Source: Elymus sibiricus (lineage: Eukaryota; Streptophyta; Magnoliopsida; Poales; Poaceae). Taken from it: DNA of 64,000 bases. The stretch spans positions 193,930,195-193,994,194 of the forward strand of contig CM077664.1 in NCBI GenBank assembly GCA_039707655.1, in the 5' to 3' direction. Made by a program: the position numbers and the translations under genes. Positions 63,895 to 64,000 of this stretch are shown here, one piece after another. The notes under the pieces were generated by a model that was not told the DNA's origin, did no database searches, and saw only the letters and a program-made list of their open reading frames with translations. Numbering within the stretch: position 1 is the stretch's first letter; every line of letters begins with the position of its first letter.

Positions 63895-64000
63895 CACTGC
63901 GGCGGCTCTGGCAAGACGAGGAAGGAAAGGTTGGTGGAAGAGGAAGATGGGTGGAGGACTTCGGCTCTTCTCTTCCCCTCTTTATGCTTGGCGCGGGACT
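63895..64000 (-). promoter_or_regulatory. Upstream region of the element C antisense ORF
   Basis: On the minus strand GCATAAAGAGGGG (about 63977-63989) lies ~85 bp before the ATG, followed by a CT-rich leader. It could be a TATA box; it does not match the GGCGATAAA block of A, B and D. The window ends here. Confidence 0.35.

Larger units (their letters stand above)
47977..64000 (+). mobile_element. Element C: Tat-like Ty3/gypsy inside F, split by E, runs off the window
   Basis: 5' LTR in two pieces (47977-48532 and 58831-59164), then gag, protease, RT stub, spacer and antisense B3 ORF up to the right edge. LTR of the F type. Pol is deleted after the RT N-terminus. The 3' LTR should follow just right of the window. 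Confidence 0.9.

Overview
The window is repeat-dense DNA from a large grass genome. The transposon content (Tat- and Athila-type Ty3/gypsy, a SIRE/Maximus-type Ty1/copia with GGTAGTACC minisatellites, CACTA-like and Stowaway DNA elements) points to a Triticeae species (wheat, Aegilops, barley or a relative). This assignment rests on recognising the families by eye, not on a database search. I see no clear single-copy host gene. Almost everything is nested transposable elements, and names A to H below are mine.

Left part (1-23.5 kb). A (1-5451, +) is the 3' part of a Tat-like gypsy element. It sits in the 3' LTR of a copia element G that runs right to left (5452-9572 and 18206-21929). G is itself split by a second Tat-like element D (9573-18205, -). 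Copia gag then abuts an Athila RT fragment (21924/21930-23501), which carries an 802-bp hAT-like insertion with a perfect 8-bp target duplication.

Middle part (23.5-36.3 kb). A CACTA-like element (23502 to about 27600) carries a structurally intact four-exon gene with a B3 DNA-binding domain on the minus strand. Tandem repeats follow (160-bp units, then an irregular 300-385-bp array to 29980). Next is gypsy element H (29981 to about 33800, -) with an intron-containing antisense gene, followed by LTR scraps and unclassified DNA.

Right part (36.3-64 kb) is a clean nest. Tat-like F (from 36295) is interrupted by complete element B (38052-46609, TSD GCCCT) and by element C (from 47977). C's own 5' LTR is split by a complete 10.3-kb Athila-like element E (48533-58825, TSD CCCTT). 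C runs off the right edge.

The most unusual feature is the antisense cargo of the Tat-like family. Between the end of pol and the 3' LTR, copies A, B and C carry an antisense ORF for an RGG-rich protein with a B3-like domain and an acidic serine-rich tail. Copy D carries at the same place, behind the same promoter-like block and a similar first exon, a different antisense gene (PF04195-type plus coiled coil). D, B and C also share an in-frame UAG between protease and RT. B keeps pol but has lost the gag core, whereas C and D keep gag and protease but have lost the RT core, RNase H and integrase.
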